DNA of 64,000 bases from Stappia sp. 28M-7 (GCF_014252955.1 NZ_JACMIA010000001.1:2068258-2132257); one strand, 5' to 3'. Shown: positions 33,857 to 44,444, numbered from the stretch's first letter. The notes: a model not told the origin generated them from the letters alone. A program made the numbers and translations.

Positions 33857-35194
33857 TCAGTCCTCGACGAACATCAGGGCAGGGGTTTCCAGCAGCGATT
33901 TCAGCTTCTGGACGAAGACGGCGGCATCCCAGCCGTCGATCACGCGGTGATCGAAGGAGCAGGAGATGTTCATCACCTTGCGCGGCTGGAACTCCTTGCC
34001 GTCCCACAAGGGACGCACGGCCATCTTGTTGATGCCGACGATCGCCACCTCCGGGTGGTTGATGATCGGCGTCGTGGCGATGGCGCCGAGCGGCCCGAGC
34101 GAGGTGATGGTGATGGTCGAGCCGGACAGCTCCTCGCGGCTCGCCTTCCCCTCGCGGGCGGCCTCGGCCAGGCGCACCACCTCGGCGGCGCAGTCCCAGA
34201 CCGAGCGCGCTTCCGTGTGGCGGGCGACCGGCACGGTCAGCCCTGCCGGGGTCTGGGTGGCGATGCCGATATGCACGGCGTCGTACTGGCGCACCACGCC
34301 GCCCTCGTCGTCGTAGAGCGCGTTCATCTCGGGCTGCTCGCGCACCGCCATGACGATGGCGCGCATGACGAAGGGCAGCAGGGTCAGCTTGCCGCGGTTC
34401 GCTGCATGCGCCGCGTTCAGCTGGCCGCGCAGCTCCTCCACCGCGGTGACGTCGACTTCCTCGACGATGGTGATGTGCGGGATGCGCGACTTCGACAGCG
34501 CCATCTTCTCGGCGATGCGCCGGCGCATGCCCACCACCTTGACGTCGCGGGTGCCGAGCGCGGGCATGCGCCCGCTTTGGCGCGCGGTCGGCGGCCCGTG
34601 CTCGATATAGGCGTCGAGATCCTCGTGCAGGATGCGCCCGGCCGGACCCGATCCGCCGACCCGGCGCAGGTCGATGCCGGCCTCCTGGGCGCGCCGGCGC
34701 ACGGCCGGAGAGGCAAGCGGCTTCTCGCCGGCCGCCAGCGGACGGTGCGCGGCCGCGGGCCGCGCCGCCTGGGACTGGGAAGCGGGCTGAGATTGGGCCT
34801 TGGCTTCGGGCTTGGCCGGAGATTTTTCTGCCGACTTCTCCGGGGCAGGCGCAGCCGGCTTTTCGCCTGCGGCCTCTGCCGTGTCGTCGGTCTTGTCCTT
34901 TGCCTCCGCCTTGGGGGCGGGGGCGTCCGCTGCGGCGGAGTCGTTGCCTTCGCCCTCGACCTCGATCTGGATGAATTTCGCGCCGATGGCGATCACGTCG
35001 CCCGGTTCGCCGCACAGCCAGACGACCTTGCCGGCAACGGTCGAGGGGATCTCGACCGCGGCCTTGTCGGTCATCACGGTGCCGAGCACATCCTCGTCCT
35101 GGACCTCGTCGCCGATGGCGACGTTCCACTCGGTAAGCTCGGCCTCGGCGATGCCTTCGCCGATATCGGGAAGGGTGATGGTGAAGATACCCAT
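33857..35194 (-). CDS. bkdB: Branched-chain 2-oxoacid dehydrogenase E2 (lipoamide acyltransferase)
   Basis: 445 residues from ATG 35194. N-terminal lipoyl domain with Lys in TVMTDKAAVEIPS, a long Ala/Pro/Lys/Glu-rich linker (about 90-150), an E1/E3-binding domain (LASPAVRRRAQEAGIDLRRV) and the catalytic acyltransferase domain ending with the CSFDHRVIDGWDAA His-x-x-x-Asp motif. It moves isobutyryl, isovaleryl or 2-methylbutyryl groups from E1 to CoA. Operon order E1 alpha, E1 beta, E2, E3 supports the branched-chain type. Confidence 0.94.
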   Translation of the reverse strand: MGIFTITLPDIGEGIAEAELTEWNVAIGDEVQDEDVLGTVMTDKAAVEIPSTVAGKVVWLCGEPGDVIAIGAKFIQIEVEGEGNDSAAADAPAPKAEAKDKTDDTAEAAGEKPAAPAPEKSAEKSPAKPEAKAQSQPASQSQAARPAAAHRPLAAGEKPLASPAVRRRAQEAGIDLRRVGGSGPAGRILHEDLDAYIEHGPPTARQSGRMPALGTRDVKVVGMRRRIAEKMALSKSRIPHITIVEEVDVTAVEELRGQLNAAHAANRGKLTLLPFVMRAIVMAVREQPEMNALYDDEGGVVRQYDAVHIGIATQTPAGLTVPVARHTEARSVWDCAAEVVRLAEAAREGKASREELSGSTITITSLGPLGAIATTPIINHPEVAIVGINKMAVRPLWDGKEFQPRKVMNISCSFDHRVIDGWDAAVFVQKLKSLLETPALMFVED

Positions 35195-35198
35195 GGTC

Positions 35199-36212
35199 TC
35201 AGCCCTCCAGAACCTGCGCGAAGGCGCGCTTGATCCGCTCGGGACCCGGGAAATAGGTCCACTCCTGCGCATGCGGGTAGGGCGTGTCCCAGCCCGTCAC
35301 GCGGACGATCGGCGCTTCCAGGTGATAGAAGCAGCTCTCCTGCACGGCGGCGCACAGCTCGGCGCCGAAGCCGGAGGTCTTGGTCGCCTCGTGGATGACG
35401 ACGCAGCGTCCGGTCTTGCGCACCGAGGCCTCGATGGTCTCCAGGTCCAGCGGCAGCAGCGTGCGCAGGTCGATGATTTCCGCATCGACGCCCGCTTCCT
35501 CGGCCGCCGCCTGGGCGACATAGACCATGGTGCCGTAGGCCAGCACGGTCAGCGCCGAGCCCTCCCGGCGGATCTTCGCCTTGCCCAGCGGCACGGTGAA
35601 GTAGTCCTCGCTGACATCGCCGAGCTCGTGGTTCTTCCACGAGACGACGGGCCGGTCGTGATGGCCGTCGAAGGGACCGTTGTAGAGCCGCTTGGGCTCC
35701 AGGAAGATCACCGGATCCGGGTCCTCGATGGAGGCGAGCAGCAGGCCCTTGGCATCGCGCGGGTTGGACGGCACCACCACCTTCAGGCCGGCGACATGCG
35801 TGAACAGCGCTTCCGGGCTCTGGCTGTGGGTCTGGCCGCCGAAGATGCCGCCGCCGGTCGGCATGCGGATCACCATCGGGCAGGTGAACTGGCCGGCGGA
35901 GCGGTGGCGCATGCGTGCCGCCTCGCTGACGATCTGGTCGTAGGCCGGGTACATGTAGTCGGCGAACTGGATCTCGACGACCGGCTTCAGCCCGTAGGCG
36001 CACATGCCCACGGCGGCGCCGACGATGCCGTTCTCGCTGATCGGCGCGTCGAAGCAGCGGTTGCTGCCGTATTTCTTCTGCAGGCCGGCGGTGCAGCGGA
36101 ACACGCCGCCGAAATAGCCGACATCCTCGCCGAACACGACGACCTGCTTTTCCCGGTCCATCGCAAGGTCATGGGCGTTGCGGATCGCCTCGATCATGGT
36201 CATGCGTGCCAT
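35199..36212 (-). CDS. bkdA2: Branched-chain 2-oxoacid dehydrogenase E1 beta
   Basis: 337 residues from ATG 36212. Typical opening MARMTMIEAIRNAHDLAM, then VFGEDVGYFGGVFR (Glu that activates thiamine diphosphate), PISENGIVGAAVGM and FADYMYPAYDQIVSEAA. The C-terminal half holds IDLRTLLPLDLETI and VTGWDTPYPHAQEW. It forms the thiamine-dependent E1 heterotetramer with the alpha subunit, whose stop is one base before this start. Confidence 0.94.
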   Translation of the reverse strand: MARMTMIEAIRNAHDLAMDREKQVVVFGEDVGYFGGVFRCTAGLQKKYGSNRCFDAPISENGIVGAAVGMCAYGLKPVVEIQFADYMYPAYDQIVSEAARMRHRSAGQFTCPMVIRMPTGGGIFGGQTHSQSPEALFTHVAGLKVVVPSNPRDAKGLLLASIEDPDPVIFLEPKRLYNGPFDGHHDRPVVSWKNHELGDVSEDYFTVPLGKAKIRREGSALTVLAYGTMVYVAQAAAEEAGVDAEIIDLRTLLPLDLETIEASVRKTGRCVVIHEATKTSGFGAELCAAVQESCFYHLEAPIVRVTGWDTPYPHAQEWTYFPGPERIKRAFAQVLEG

Positions 36213-36213
36213 G

Positions 36214-37512
<1,299 letters not shown>

Positions 37513-38664
37513 TCAGGAACGGTCGCGCTCGGCCAGCATGGCACGGGCAACGATCACACGCATGATCTCGTTGGTGCCTTCCAGGATCTGGTGCACGCGC
37601 AGGTCGCGGACAATCTTCTCGATCCCGTAATCCTCGAGATAGCCGTAGCCGCCCAGCATCTGCAGCGCGTCGTTGGCGACGCGGAACGCGGTATCGGTGA
37701 CGAAGCGTTTGGCCATGGCGCAATGCTTGGTCGCGTCGCTTGCGCCCTGGTCCAGCTTCCACGCGGCCTGGCGCAGGAACGCGCGCGATGCCTGCAGCTC
37801 GATCTCCATGTCGGCGAGGCGGAACTGCAGCCCCTGGAACTGGTCGATCGTCTTGCCGAAGGCCTTGCGCTCGCCCATGTAGCGGGTCGCCGCGGTGAGC
37901 GCGCCCTGCGCGCCGCCGAGTGCGCAGGCGGCGATGTTGAGCCGGCCGCCGTCGAGGCCCTTCATGGCATAGGCAAAGCCCTTGCCTTCCTCGCCGAGCA
38001 GGTTTTCCGCCGGCACCGTGCAGTCGTCGAACTGCACCTGGGCGGTCGGCTGCGCCTTCCAGCCCATCTTGTGCTCCGCCGCGCCGAAGGAAAGGCCGGC
38101 GCTACCGTCCTCGACCACCAGCGTCGAGATGCCCTTGGGGCCGTCCTCGCCGGTCCGGCACATCACCACATAGACGTCGGAATAGCCGCCGCCGGAGATG
38201 AACGCCTTGCTGCCATTCAGCACATAGCCTTCGTTGGTGCGGGTCGCGCGGGTGCGCAGGGCCGCCGCGTCCGAGCCCGAGCCCGGCTCGGTCAGGCAGT
38301 AGGAGGCGATGCTTTCCATGCTCGCGAGCGGGGCGAGGAAGCGCTCGCGCAGTTCCTCGCTGCCGTAATTGGCGATCATGCCGGCGCACATGTTGTGGAT
38401 CGAGATGAAGGCCGCGACGGAGGGGCAAGCCTCGGACAACGCCTCGAAGACCAGCGTCGCGTCCAGCCGGGTCAGGCCGGTGCCGCCGTACTCTTCCGGC
38501 ACGTAGAGCGCGCCGAAGCCGAGTTCGCCCGCCTGGCGCAGCACGTCGCGGGGAATGGTGCCGGCCTTTTCCCAGGCGTAGGCATGTGGCGCGATGGCCT
38601 CCCGGCCGAAGTCGCGGGCCATGTCGAAGATGAGGGTCTGCTCCTCGGACAGCGCAAAATCCAT
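37513..38664 (-). CDS. Isobutyryl-CoA-dehydrogenase-like acyl-CoA dehydrogenase
   Basis: 383 residues from ATG 38664, nine bases after GAGGAGG. It has ACAD signature blocks SYCLTEPGSGSDAAALRT (FAD side) and LQMLGGYGYLEDYGIEKIVRDLR, and the usual catalytic Glu in ILEGTNEIMR. Position at the head of the branched-chain complex operon and close resemblance to ACAD8-type enzymes suggest it oxidises isobutyryl-CoA or 2-methylbutyryl-CoA, the products of the complex. Isovaleryl-CoA is less likely because the base is in the short-chain position. Confidence 0.9.
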   Translation of the reverse strand: MDFALSEEQTLIFDMARDFGREAIAPHAYAWEKAGTIPRDVLRQAGELGFGALYVPEEYGGTGLTRLDATLVFEALSEACPSVAAFISIHNMCAGMIANYGSEELRERFLAPLASMESIASYCLTEPGSGSDAAALRTRATRTNEGYVLNGSKAFISGGGYSDVYVVMCRTGEDGPKGISTLVVEDGSAGLSFGAAEHKMGWKAQPTAQVQFDDCTVPAENLLGEEGKGFAYAMKGLDGGRLNIAACALGGAQGALTAATRYMGERKAFGKTIDQFQGLQFRLADMEIELQASRAFLRQAAWKLDQGASDATKHCAMAKRFVTDTAFRVANDALQMLGGYGYLEDYGIEKIVRDLRVHQILEGTNEIMRVIVARAMLAERDRS

Positions 38665-38787
38665 GTACGGCGCCTCCTCGCCTGAAATATGCCCGGTCCC
38701 TGACGATGGCATGAGATGCGGGCCCGTGCACCGGGGGTGTCGGGCGGTCAGGTCTCGGGTGTTTCCAATACTATTGCCCGCTATGAG

Positions 38788-38797
38788 TGAAATTTCA
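38788..38797. promoter_or_regulatory. Palindrome in the divergent acd/bkdR-like region
   Basis: A perfect palindrome TGAAATTTCA lies in the 208-base AT-richer gap between the dehydrogenase and the Lrp-type gene, with a related TGTGAAATATCC further right. It is a reasonable Lrp-family operator or promoter element for both directions; this is inference. Confidence 0.45.
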
Positions 38798-38872
38798 TGC
38801 TGAATTTGCTTCGATTTTGCCGGTGTGTGAAATATCCTTCTGCAATGACGCGATATGAAGGAGGAACGTGTT

Positions 38873-39340
38873 GTGCCGCGACAGCTTGATGACATCGACC
38901 GTCGCATCCTCAAGGCGCTGGTCGCAAACGGGCGTTTGTCCAACACTGAACTGGCGCGCGAGGTCGGCCTGTCGCCGAGCCCGTGCTGGCAGCGGGTGCG
39001 GCGGCTGGAGGAGGAGGGGGTGATCTCCGGCTACACGGCGGTGCTCGATCACGAGGCGCTCGGCGTCGGCGAGACGGTGCTGATCGAGGTCTCGCTCGAC
39101 CGGCACGACCCGGAAGCGCTGGAGGGCTTCGGCAAGGCGATGGCGGAGATCCCGGAGGTGCTGGAGGTCTACCTGATGGCCGGCGACTGCGATTATTTCG
39201 TCAAGGTCGCGGCGAGCGGCACCAAGGGCGTTGAAGAGTTCCTGCGCGAGCGGCTGTTCCCGATCCCGGGCCTGCGCCATTCCAAGTCCAGCTTCTCGCT
39301 GCGCTGCCTGAAGAAGGTGACCTCCTGCGTGCCCGGTTGA
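38873..39340 (+). CDS. Lrp/AsnC-family regulator, BkdR-like
   Basis: An in-frame ATG at 38855 exists, but AAGGAGG (38858-38864) lies inside that extension, eight bases before GTG 38873, so the GTG is the likely start, giving 155 residues. Helix-turn-helix DDIDRRILKALVANGRLSN with NTELAREVGLSPSPCWQRV, followed by the ligand-binding RAM domain. Divergent from the branched-chain dehydrogenase operon, as bkdR is in other proteobacteria, so it probably activates that operon in response to branched-chain amino acids. Confidence 0.9.
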   Translation: MPRQLDDIDRRILKALVANGRLSNTELAREVGLSPSPCWQRVRRLEEEGVISGYTAVLDHEALGVGETVLIEVSLDRHDPEALEGFGKAMAEIPEVLEVYLMAGDCDYFVKVAASGTKGVEEFLRERLFPIPGLRHSKSSFSLRCLKKVTSCVPG

Positions 39341-39370
39341 GTTTTCCGGCGCTGAGGCGGGCGGGGCAGC

Positions 39371-40354
39371 TCAGCCTCGCGGCTCGCGGGTCAGCAGGGC
39401 GAGCACGAAGACGGCCCCCAGCGATGTGGTGACGATGCCGATGGGCAGTTCCTGCGGCGCCAGCAGGGTGCGCGCGGCAATGTCGCTGATCAGGAGCAGC
39501 CCGGCACCGGTTAGCGCGGCCACCGGCACGAAGCGCCCGTGCATCGGCCCGGCGAGCGCGCGCGCGATATGCGGCACCATCAGCCCGACGAAGCCGATCA
39601 CGCCGCTGATCGATACGAAGGCGGCAGTCGCGAAGGCGCACACCAGAAACGTCGTGCGGCGCAGCGCCACCACGTCGACGCCGAGCGTGCGCGCGGTATC
39701 CTCGCCGGCCAGCAGCGCGTCGAAATTGCGGTGGCGGACGAAGGCGAAGGCAAGGATCGCGGCAAGGCCGACCGCCGCGATCGGCAACAGGTCCCAGCGG
39801 GCGAGGCCAAGGCCCCCCAGCGTCCAGAACAGCACGGAATGGGCGGCCCGCTGGTCGCCGGCAAAGACCAGATAGTTGGTCAGCGCCATGAACAGGAACG
39901 AGACCGCGAGCCCCGCCAGCACGAGCCGCGCCGGTCCCCGGTCGCCGAGCCGGGCGATCAGCGCCAGCACGATGACCGAGGCCGCCATGCCGCCGGCAAA
40001 GGCGGCGAGCGGCAGCGTCCACAGGCCGAGCAGGTCGCCGGTGACGGTGATCACCAGCACTGCCCCGGCGGCCGCGCCCGAGGACAGGCCGAACAGGAAC
40101 GGATCGGCCAGGTCGTTGCGCGTCGTCGTCTGCAACAGGCAGCCGACCGTGCCGAGCCCGGCCCCGACCAGCAGCGCCAGCAGCGCGCGCGGCAGGCGCA
40201 GGTCCATGACGATGCGCGCCGTCGGCCCGTCGCCGCCGGCGAGCGCGTCGATCACCGCGCGCACGGGCAGCGGCGTCGAGCCGATGGCAACGGCGGCCAC
40301 CAGCAGCGCGATGACCGCCAGCAGGCTAACCGCCAGGACCAGCGCCAGCCGCAT
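39371..40354 (-). CDS. btuC: Cobalamin-type ABC transporter permease (FecCD family)
   Basis: 327 residues, about ten membrane helices, FecCD fold. Recognisable: VMDLRLPRALLALLVGAGL near residue 50, GFVGLMVPHIARAL near 250 and the ending LPIGIVTTSLGAVFVLALL. Such permeases move siderophores, haem or B12; the riboswitch ahead of the operon makes cobalamin or a corrinoid the probable cargo. Stop-start spacing to the binding-protein gene is three bases. Confidence 0.85.
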   Translation of the reverse strand: MRLALVLAVSLLAVIALLVAAVAIGSTPLPVRAVIDALAGGDGPTARIVMDLRLPRALLALLVGAGLGTVGCLLQTTTRNDLADPFLFGLSSGAAAGAVLVITVTGDLLGLWTLPLAAFAGGMAASVIVLALIARLGDRGPARLVLAGLAVSFLFMALTNYLVFAGDQRAAHSVLFWTLGGLGLARWDLLPIAAVGLAAILAFAFVRHRNFDALLAGEDTARTLGVDVVALRRTTFLVCAFATAAFVSISGVIGFVGLMVPHIARALAGPMHGRFVPVAALTGAGLLLISDIAARTLLAPQELPIGIVTTSLGAVFVLALLTREPRG

Positions 40355-40357
40355 GGC

Positions 40358-41320
40358 TCAGAACGCCTCCGGATGCATGGCCCGGGCGAGCCGCTCGATG
40401 CCCTCGACATTCGCCGGCCCCGGCGTCAGTTCCTCATAGCGCAGAGGCAGATAGCGGGCGTTCTTCACAGCGTCGGTCTGGCTCATCACAGGGTGCGCTT
40501 CCAGGAAGGCGCGCAGCTTGTCCGCCCCGCCGCCGTCCTGGTAGTCGAGCAGGATGATGAACTGCGGGTCGGCTGCCGCCACCGCCTCCCACGAGGTGGT
40601 GCCCCAGCTGGTCTCCATGTCGGCGGTGACGTTGCGCCCGCCGGCCGCCTCGATCATCGCCGTCGGCATGGCGAAGCGGCCGGCGGTGAAGGGCTTGTCC
40701 TCGCCGGAATCGTAGAGGAACACCTTCAGCTCGCGGTTCTCGCCGATGCGCTCGGCCAGCTCCGCCATCCGTGCCTTCCAGCCGTCGACCAGCGCCTGCG
40801 CCTCGGCCTCCTTGCCGAAGATGGTGCCGAGCCGCAGCATGTCGCCATAGAGCAGGTCGAGCGAGGCGGCGGGTCGCGCCTTGTCCAGATGGATGCAGCT
40901 CTCGGTGAGGATCAGCGTCTTGATGCCGTGCGGCGCCAGCGTGTCCGGGGTGACGTCGCCGCCCGGCTTCATGCCGTAGTACCAGCCGGCGAAGAACAGG
41001 TCCGGATCGGCCGCGACGAGATTTTCCAGCGTCGGATATTTCGGCGCGATCTCGGGGATGTCGCCGCGCTTGCGCTCGAACTCCTCGCTGGTCTTGTACC
41101 AGCCGCTGATGCCGCTGACGCCAACCATCCGGTCCTGCAGGCCGAGCGCGAAGGCCATCTCGCTCATGTTGATGTCCTGCACCACGATGCGCTCGGGCGC
41201 AGCCTCGAAGGTCAGCGGCGTCCCGCAATTGTCGACGGTGACGGGAAAGGCGAGGGCCGGTGCGGCAAGGGCCATCGCAGCGGTGAACAGGGAAAGGCGC
41301 TTGAGGCCGGGCTTCTTCAT
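40358..41320 (-). CDS. btuF: Cobalamin-type ABC transporter substrate-binding protein
   Basis: 320 residues with an N-terminal signal peptide (LSLFTAAMALAAPALA) and no lipobox Cys. Class III binding protein: VTVDNCGTPLTFEAAPERIVV start, long central helix, VTADMETSWGTTSWEAVAAADPQFII second lobe. It should deliver a corrinoid to the permease. The sequence also resembles ferric-siderophore binders; assignment to B12 rests on the riboswitch. Confidence 0.8.
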   Translation of the reverse strand: MKKPGLKRLSLFTAAMALAAPALAFPVTVDNCGTPLTFEAAPERIVVQDINMSEMAFALGLQDRMVGVSGISGWYKTSEEFERKRGDIPEIAPKYPTLENLVAADPDLFFAGWYYGMKPGGDVTPDTLAPHGIKTLILTESCIHLDKARPAASLDLLYGDMLRLGTIFGKEAEAQALVDGWKARMAELAERIGENRELKVFLYDSGEDKPFTAGRFAMPTAMIEAAGGRNVTADMETSWGTTSWEAVAAADPQFIILLDYQDGGGADKLRAFLEAHPVMSQTDAVKNARYLPLRYEELTPGPANVEGIERLARAMHPEAF

Positions 41321-41383
41321 GGGGGACAGACTCCTCGTGAGGATGAAAAACCGTGGAACGCTGGGAAAAGGTGAGGGCGCGGC

Positions 41384-42283
41384 TCAGCCGCGCGTCGCCA
41401 CCGCACGCAGATGCGGCGCGCCGGGCGCGGGACGCTCGGGTCCTGAAAGCTCTGATCCTGAAAGCTCGCCGGCGATGCCGGTGCCGAACCGCCCCTCGAT
41501 GGGGATGTCCAGCACGCTGATCTGGCGGGCCTCCACCGGATGCTGCATCCGGTGCATGTCGACGCTGAAGACCGCACGCACCCGCTCGCTCGACAGCACC
41601 TCGACCGGATGGCCGTGCGCGACCAGCCGGCCGCCCTGGATCAGCGCCACATGGCTGGCGAAGGCCTCGATCAGGGTCAGGTCGTGTAAGGCCGCGACCA
41701 CGGTGATGCCGAGGCCGGAGACGAGGCTGAGCAGCTCGCCGCGCGCCAGCGGATCGAGATGGTTCGTCGGCTCGTCCAGGACCAGGATGCGCGGACGCTG
41801 GCAGATGGCGCGGGCGATCTTCGCCCGCTGGCGCTCGCCGCCGGAAATCTCGCTCATGCGCCGGTCGGAAAAGCGCGTCAGGTCGGCCAGCGTCAGCGCC
41901 TCCTGCGTTGCCCTGGCGCGGGCCTCGCGCCCGCCGGTGCGGTGATGCGGCAGCTGGCCGAGCGAGACGTATTGCGAGACGGTCAGCCGGTCGTCGCTTT
42001 CCTCGCTCTGGCCGACATAGGCGATGACGCGGGCGCGCTCGGTGATCGGCACATTGCGATATGGCCTGCCGCCGAGCAGCATTTCGCCGCCGGTCGGCTC
42101 GCTCAGCCCGGCGATCAGCCGGATCAGCGTCGACTTGCCCGCGCCGTTCGGCCCGGCAATGACGAGGATCTCGCCGTCATGCACATGCAGCGTCAGGTCG
42201 GAGAGGAGCGCGTCCGCGCCGCGCGGCCGGTAGGCGACCTCGCGCAGCTCCAGCACCACCGGGGTTCCGCTGTGATGGCTCAT
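41384..42283 (-). CDS. btuD: Cobalamin-type ABC transporter ATPase
   Basis: 299 residues. Walker A GPNGAGKST, Q-loop VGQSEE, signature ISGGERQRAKIARAI, Walker B ILVLDEPTNHLDP and the switch His in ALHDLTL. About 45 C-terminal residues (SGSELSGPERPAPGAPH) extend beyond the usual end. ATG 42283 overlaps the stop of the DUF1636 gene, so the two are coupled. Confidence 0.88.
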   Translation of the reverse strand: MSHHSGTPVVLELREVAYRPRGADALLSDLTLHVHDGEILVIAGPNGAGKSTLIRLIAGLSEPTGGEMLLGGRPYRNVPITERARVIAYVGQSEESDDRLTVSQYVSLGQLPHHRTGGREARARATQEALTLADLTRFSDRRMSEISGGERQRAKIARAICQRPRILVLDEPTNHLDPLARGELLSLVSGLGITVVAALHDLTLIEAFASHVALIQGGRLVAHGHPVEVLSSERVRAVFSVDMHRMQHPVEARQISVLDIPIEGRFGTGIAGELSGSELSGPERPAPGAPHLRAVATRG

Positions 42284-42726
42284 GCGCCGTTCTCCCGGCC
42301 CGGCGATCCGGGGTCGAAAGCGGGCAGGGCGGGCATGCGCGCCAGCGTCTTGCCCTTCAGCCCGTCGGGGCGCTGCAGCGAGGAGCACCAGCCGTCTTCG
42401 AGTTCGCCATATTGCCGGGCGAAGGCGACAAGCGTCTCCACATCGCGTTCCGGCTCGATGTCGCCGAACAGATAGCTCGCCTTGCCGTCGGCCTGATAGG
42501 CGACCGTGCAGGGGCGCGAGCAGCCGGCCATGCAGGCCGCACCCGCCACGCTCACATGCGCCAGGCCTCCCTCGGCAAGTGCGGCGCTCAGGGCCTCGAT
42601 CAGGTCCTTGCCCGGCTGTTCGCGCGTTTGCGGATCGCGGCAGGTGGTGCACACGGTGATGCGGTGCCGGCGCGTATCGGGAGCTGCGTCCATGCGGCGT
42701 TCGCCGAGCGCCAGGTCATGCGCCAT
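42280..42726 (-). CDS. DUF1636 Cys-rich protein of the B12 operon
   Basis: 148 residues from ATG 42726 (ATG 42693 possible). DUF1636 proteins are thioredoxin-like-fold, Cys-rich and often linked to cobalamin genes. Visible here: VCTTCRDP near the start, then AACMAGCSRPCTVAYQ, so five or more Cys could bind a 2Fe-2S cluster or metal. It lies first among the recognised genes after the riboswitch and directly before the ATPase. Function not known; redox or metal delivery for corrinoid use is inference. Confidence 0.78.
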   Translation of the reverse strand: MAHDLALGERRMDAAPDTRRHRITVCTTCRDPQTREQPGKDLIEALSAALAEGGLAHVSVAGAACMAGCSRPCTVAYQADGKASYLFGDIEPERDVETLVAFARQYGELEDGWCSSLQRPDGLKGKTLARMPALPAFDPGSPGRENGA

Positions 42727-42814
42727 GGCGATGCCCCGCACGTTCGCCCGCAAGGTTCGGCAGGCTGCGGATAAAGGCCCTGGATGGGCGGAAAATGGAC
42801 TCGTTGCGTGTCAT
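42716..42814 (-). CDS. Possible 32-aa leader ORF in the riboswitch transcript
   Basis: A short frame MTRNESIFRPSRAFIRSLPN, ending GHRHGA, starts at ATG 42814, six bases after GGAAGG, the best ribosome site in this transcript. It ends inside the first codons of the DUF1636 gene, so its translation could be coupled to that gene. The frame is Arg- and His-containing and matches nothing I recognise. It may be a regulatory leader peptide or chance. Confidence 0.35.
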   Translation of the reverse strand: MTRNESIFRPSRAFIRSLPNLAGERAGHRHGA

Positions 42815-42857
42815 GGCTACCTTCCCGGAACACCCCGTCCGGTCGTCGTTGCGGGAG

Positions 42858-43052
42858 ATGGCAGGTCTCCTGGCTCGCGGGTCCGGTCCGGCCGCGCCTT
42901 CCCGCCCGGCTTCGGGCAGTGGCATCGTGCGGCTGGACCTGGGCCATTCGTCCGGTAAAGGACGTCGGCCCCGGCCGCTTACAGTTGCGGGGGCAGCCAC
43001 GGTCTCGGCCCCTGATGGGTACGCCTCACCGTGTTCCCTTTTCATGCCTCTG
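42858..43052 (-). ncRNA. Cobalamin (AdoCbl) riboswitch
   Basis: Read on the minus strand this has the conserved parts of B12 riboswitches in order: AGGGAACACGGTG, then GGCTGCCCCCGCAACTGTAA, a GCCACTGCCC segment, CGGGAAGGCG, and the closing B12 box GAGCCAGGAGACCTGCC (ending near 42860). The 3' end is about 130 bases ahead of the DUF1636 gene. When cobalamin is bound it should switch off translation or transcription of the downstream importer operon. Confidence 0.95.
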
Positions 43053-43141
43053 GCGGTTCGGCCGTCGGCAACCATCGCCGCCAAACTGGCAGATGACGGG
43101 GACCGCATCAAGACCAATCGCCCAAAGCCATCGCCGCCGTC

Positions 43142-44347
43142 TCACGCCGCGGCGCTGCCCCAGGCGGGGAAGGGGTCGTCGAGCCCGGTCCAGCGCTCCG
43201 GATGGAAGCCCGTATCGGCGACCAGCGCCGCGTCGAGTTCGGCGCGGATCGCCGCCTCGTCCATGCCGCTCGTGCCGATGAAGACGATTTCCTGCCGCCG
43301 GTCGCCCCACACGGGGTGCAGATAGGGCTCCATCGCCCGCCGCCATTCGGGCGACTCGGGCCAGTGCTGGCGCGGCACCGCCGACCACCACAGCCCGCGC
43401 TTTTCAGTGGTGACGAAGGCGCCGGCCTGGCTGATCTCGCCGACGAAACGCGGCCGCGTCGCCAGCCAGAAGAAGCCCTTGGCGCGGATCACGCCCGGCC
43501 AGCTCTTGTTGACGAAGCGGCTCAGCGCGCGCGGGGCGAAGGGGCGGCGCGCCCGGTAGACGAAGGAGCGGATGCCGTATTCCTCCGTTTCCGGCACATG
43601 GTCGGCAAAGCCGTTCAGCTCCTTGAACCACAGCGGATGCTCGTGCGCCTTGTCGAAATCGAAGCGCCCGGTGCCGAGCACGTCGCGCAAGGGAACCGCA
43701 GAGCGGTCGGTCTCCATGATCACCGCATCCGGGTTGAGGGCGCGCACGATCTGGCGCGCGGCTTCGAGATCCAGCGGCCGGGCATCGCTCACCTTGTTGA
43801 GGATGATCGTATCGGCAAACTCGATCTGGTCGACGAGCAGGTCGACCAGGGTGCGCTCGTCGTCCTCGCCGAGCGATTCTCCACGCTCGGTCAGGAAGTC
43901 GGTGGAGCCGTAGTCCTTCAGCAGATTTGCCCCGTCCACCACCGTCACCATCGAATCGAGCCGCGCCACATCGCTCAGGCTCTCGCCGTTCTCGTCGCGG
44001 AATTCGAAGGTCGAGGCGACCGGCAGCGGCTCGGAAATGCCGGTGGATTCGATCACCAGATGGTCGAAGCGGCCCTCCCGGGCCAGCGCCTGCACCTCGC
44101 GCAACAGATCCTCGCGCAGCGTGCAGCAGATGCAGCCATTGGTCATCTCCACCAGCCGCTCCTGCGTGCGCGAGACGTTGCCGCCACCCTCGCGCACCAG
44201 GCTGGCGTCGATGTTCACCTCGCTCATGTCGTTGACGATGACGGCGACCCGCAGCCCCTCGCGATTGTTGAGGATGTGGTTGAGCAGGGTGGTCTTGCCG
44301 GCGCCGAGAAAGCCGGACAGCACAGTAACGGGCAGGCGATTGTCCAT
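43142..44347 (-). CDS. COG0523 (CobW/YciC/ZagA-like) GTPase metallochaperone
   Basis: 401 residues. G3E GTPase with P-loop [18 protein letters not shown], metal motif [13 protein letters not shown] (CxCC), Mg2+ stretch [10 protein letters not shown], and guanine motif ILNKVSD. The C-terminal CobW domain follows ([17 protein letters not shown]..). Members deliver zinc or cobalt to client enzymes. A perfect Zur-type box (44370-44384) sits 23 bases before the start, so this is most likely a zinc-starvation chaperone and not CobW of B12 synthesis, despite the riboswitch operon downstream. Confidence 0.88.
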   Translation of the reverse strand: MDNRLPVTVLSGFLGAGKTTLLNHILNNREGLRVAVIVNDMSEVNIDASLVREGGGNVSRTQERLVEMTNGCICCTLREDLLREVQALAREGRFDHLVIESTGISEPLPVASTFEFRDENGESLSDVARLDSMVTVVDGANLLKDYGSTDFLTERGESLGEDDERTLVDLLVDQIEFADTIILNKVSDARPLDLEAARQIVRALNPDAVIMETDRSAVPLRDVLGTGRFDFDKAHEHPLWFKELNGFADHVPETEEYGIRSFVYRARRPFAPRALSRFVNKSWPGVIRAKGFFWLATRPRFVGEISQAGAFVTTEKRGLWWSAVPRQHWPESPEWRRAMEPYLHPVWGDRRQEIVFIGTSGMDEAAIRAELDAALVADTGFHPERWTGLDDPFPAWGSAAA

Positions 44348-44369
44348 CGCGAAAGCTCCTGAGATATGA

Positions 44370-44384
44370 TGTTATCACATAACA
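44370..44384. promoter_or_regulatory. Zur box upstream of the COG0523 gene
   Basis: TGTTATCACATAACA is a perfect palindrome of the form GTTAT-N3-ATAAC, as known for alphaproteobacterial Zur. Two one-mismatch relatives lie between znuA and znuC. Zur-zinc would repress the gene here. Confidence 0.8.
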
Positions 44385-44444
44385 ATGCTTGACCGAAAGA
44401 AAGGCGGCCGGAACCGCCACGATTATTTAATCTCTCGGCCGTTC

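Noticed and set aside
43142-44347. Assigning the COG0523 gene as cobW of cobalamin biosynthesis
   Set aside because: No cob genes are nearby, and a perfect Zur box precedes it; the riboswitch lies downstream of it.
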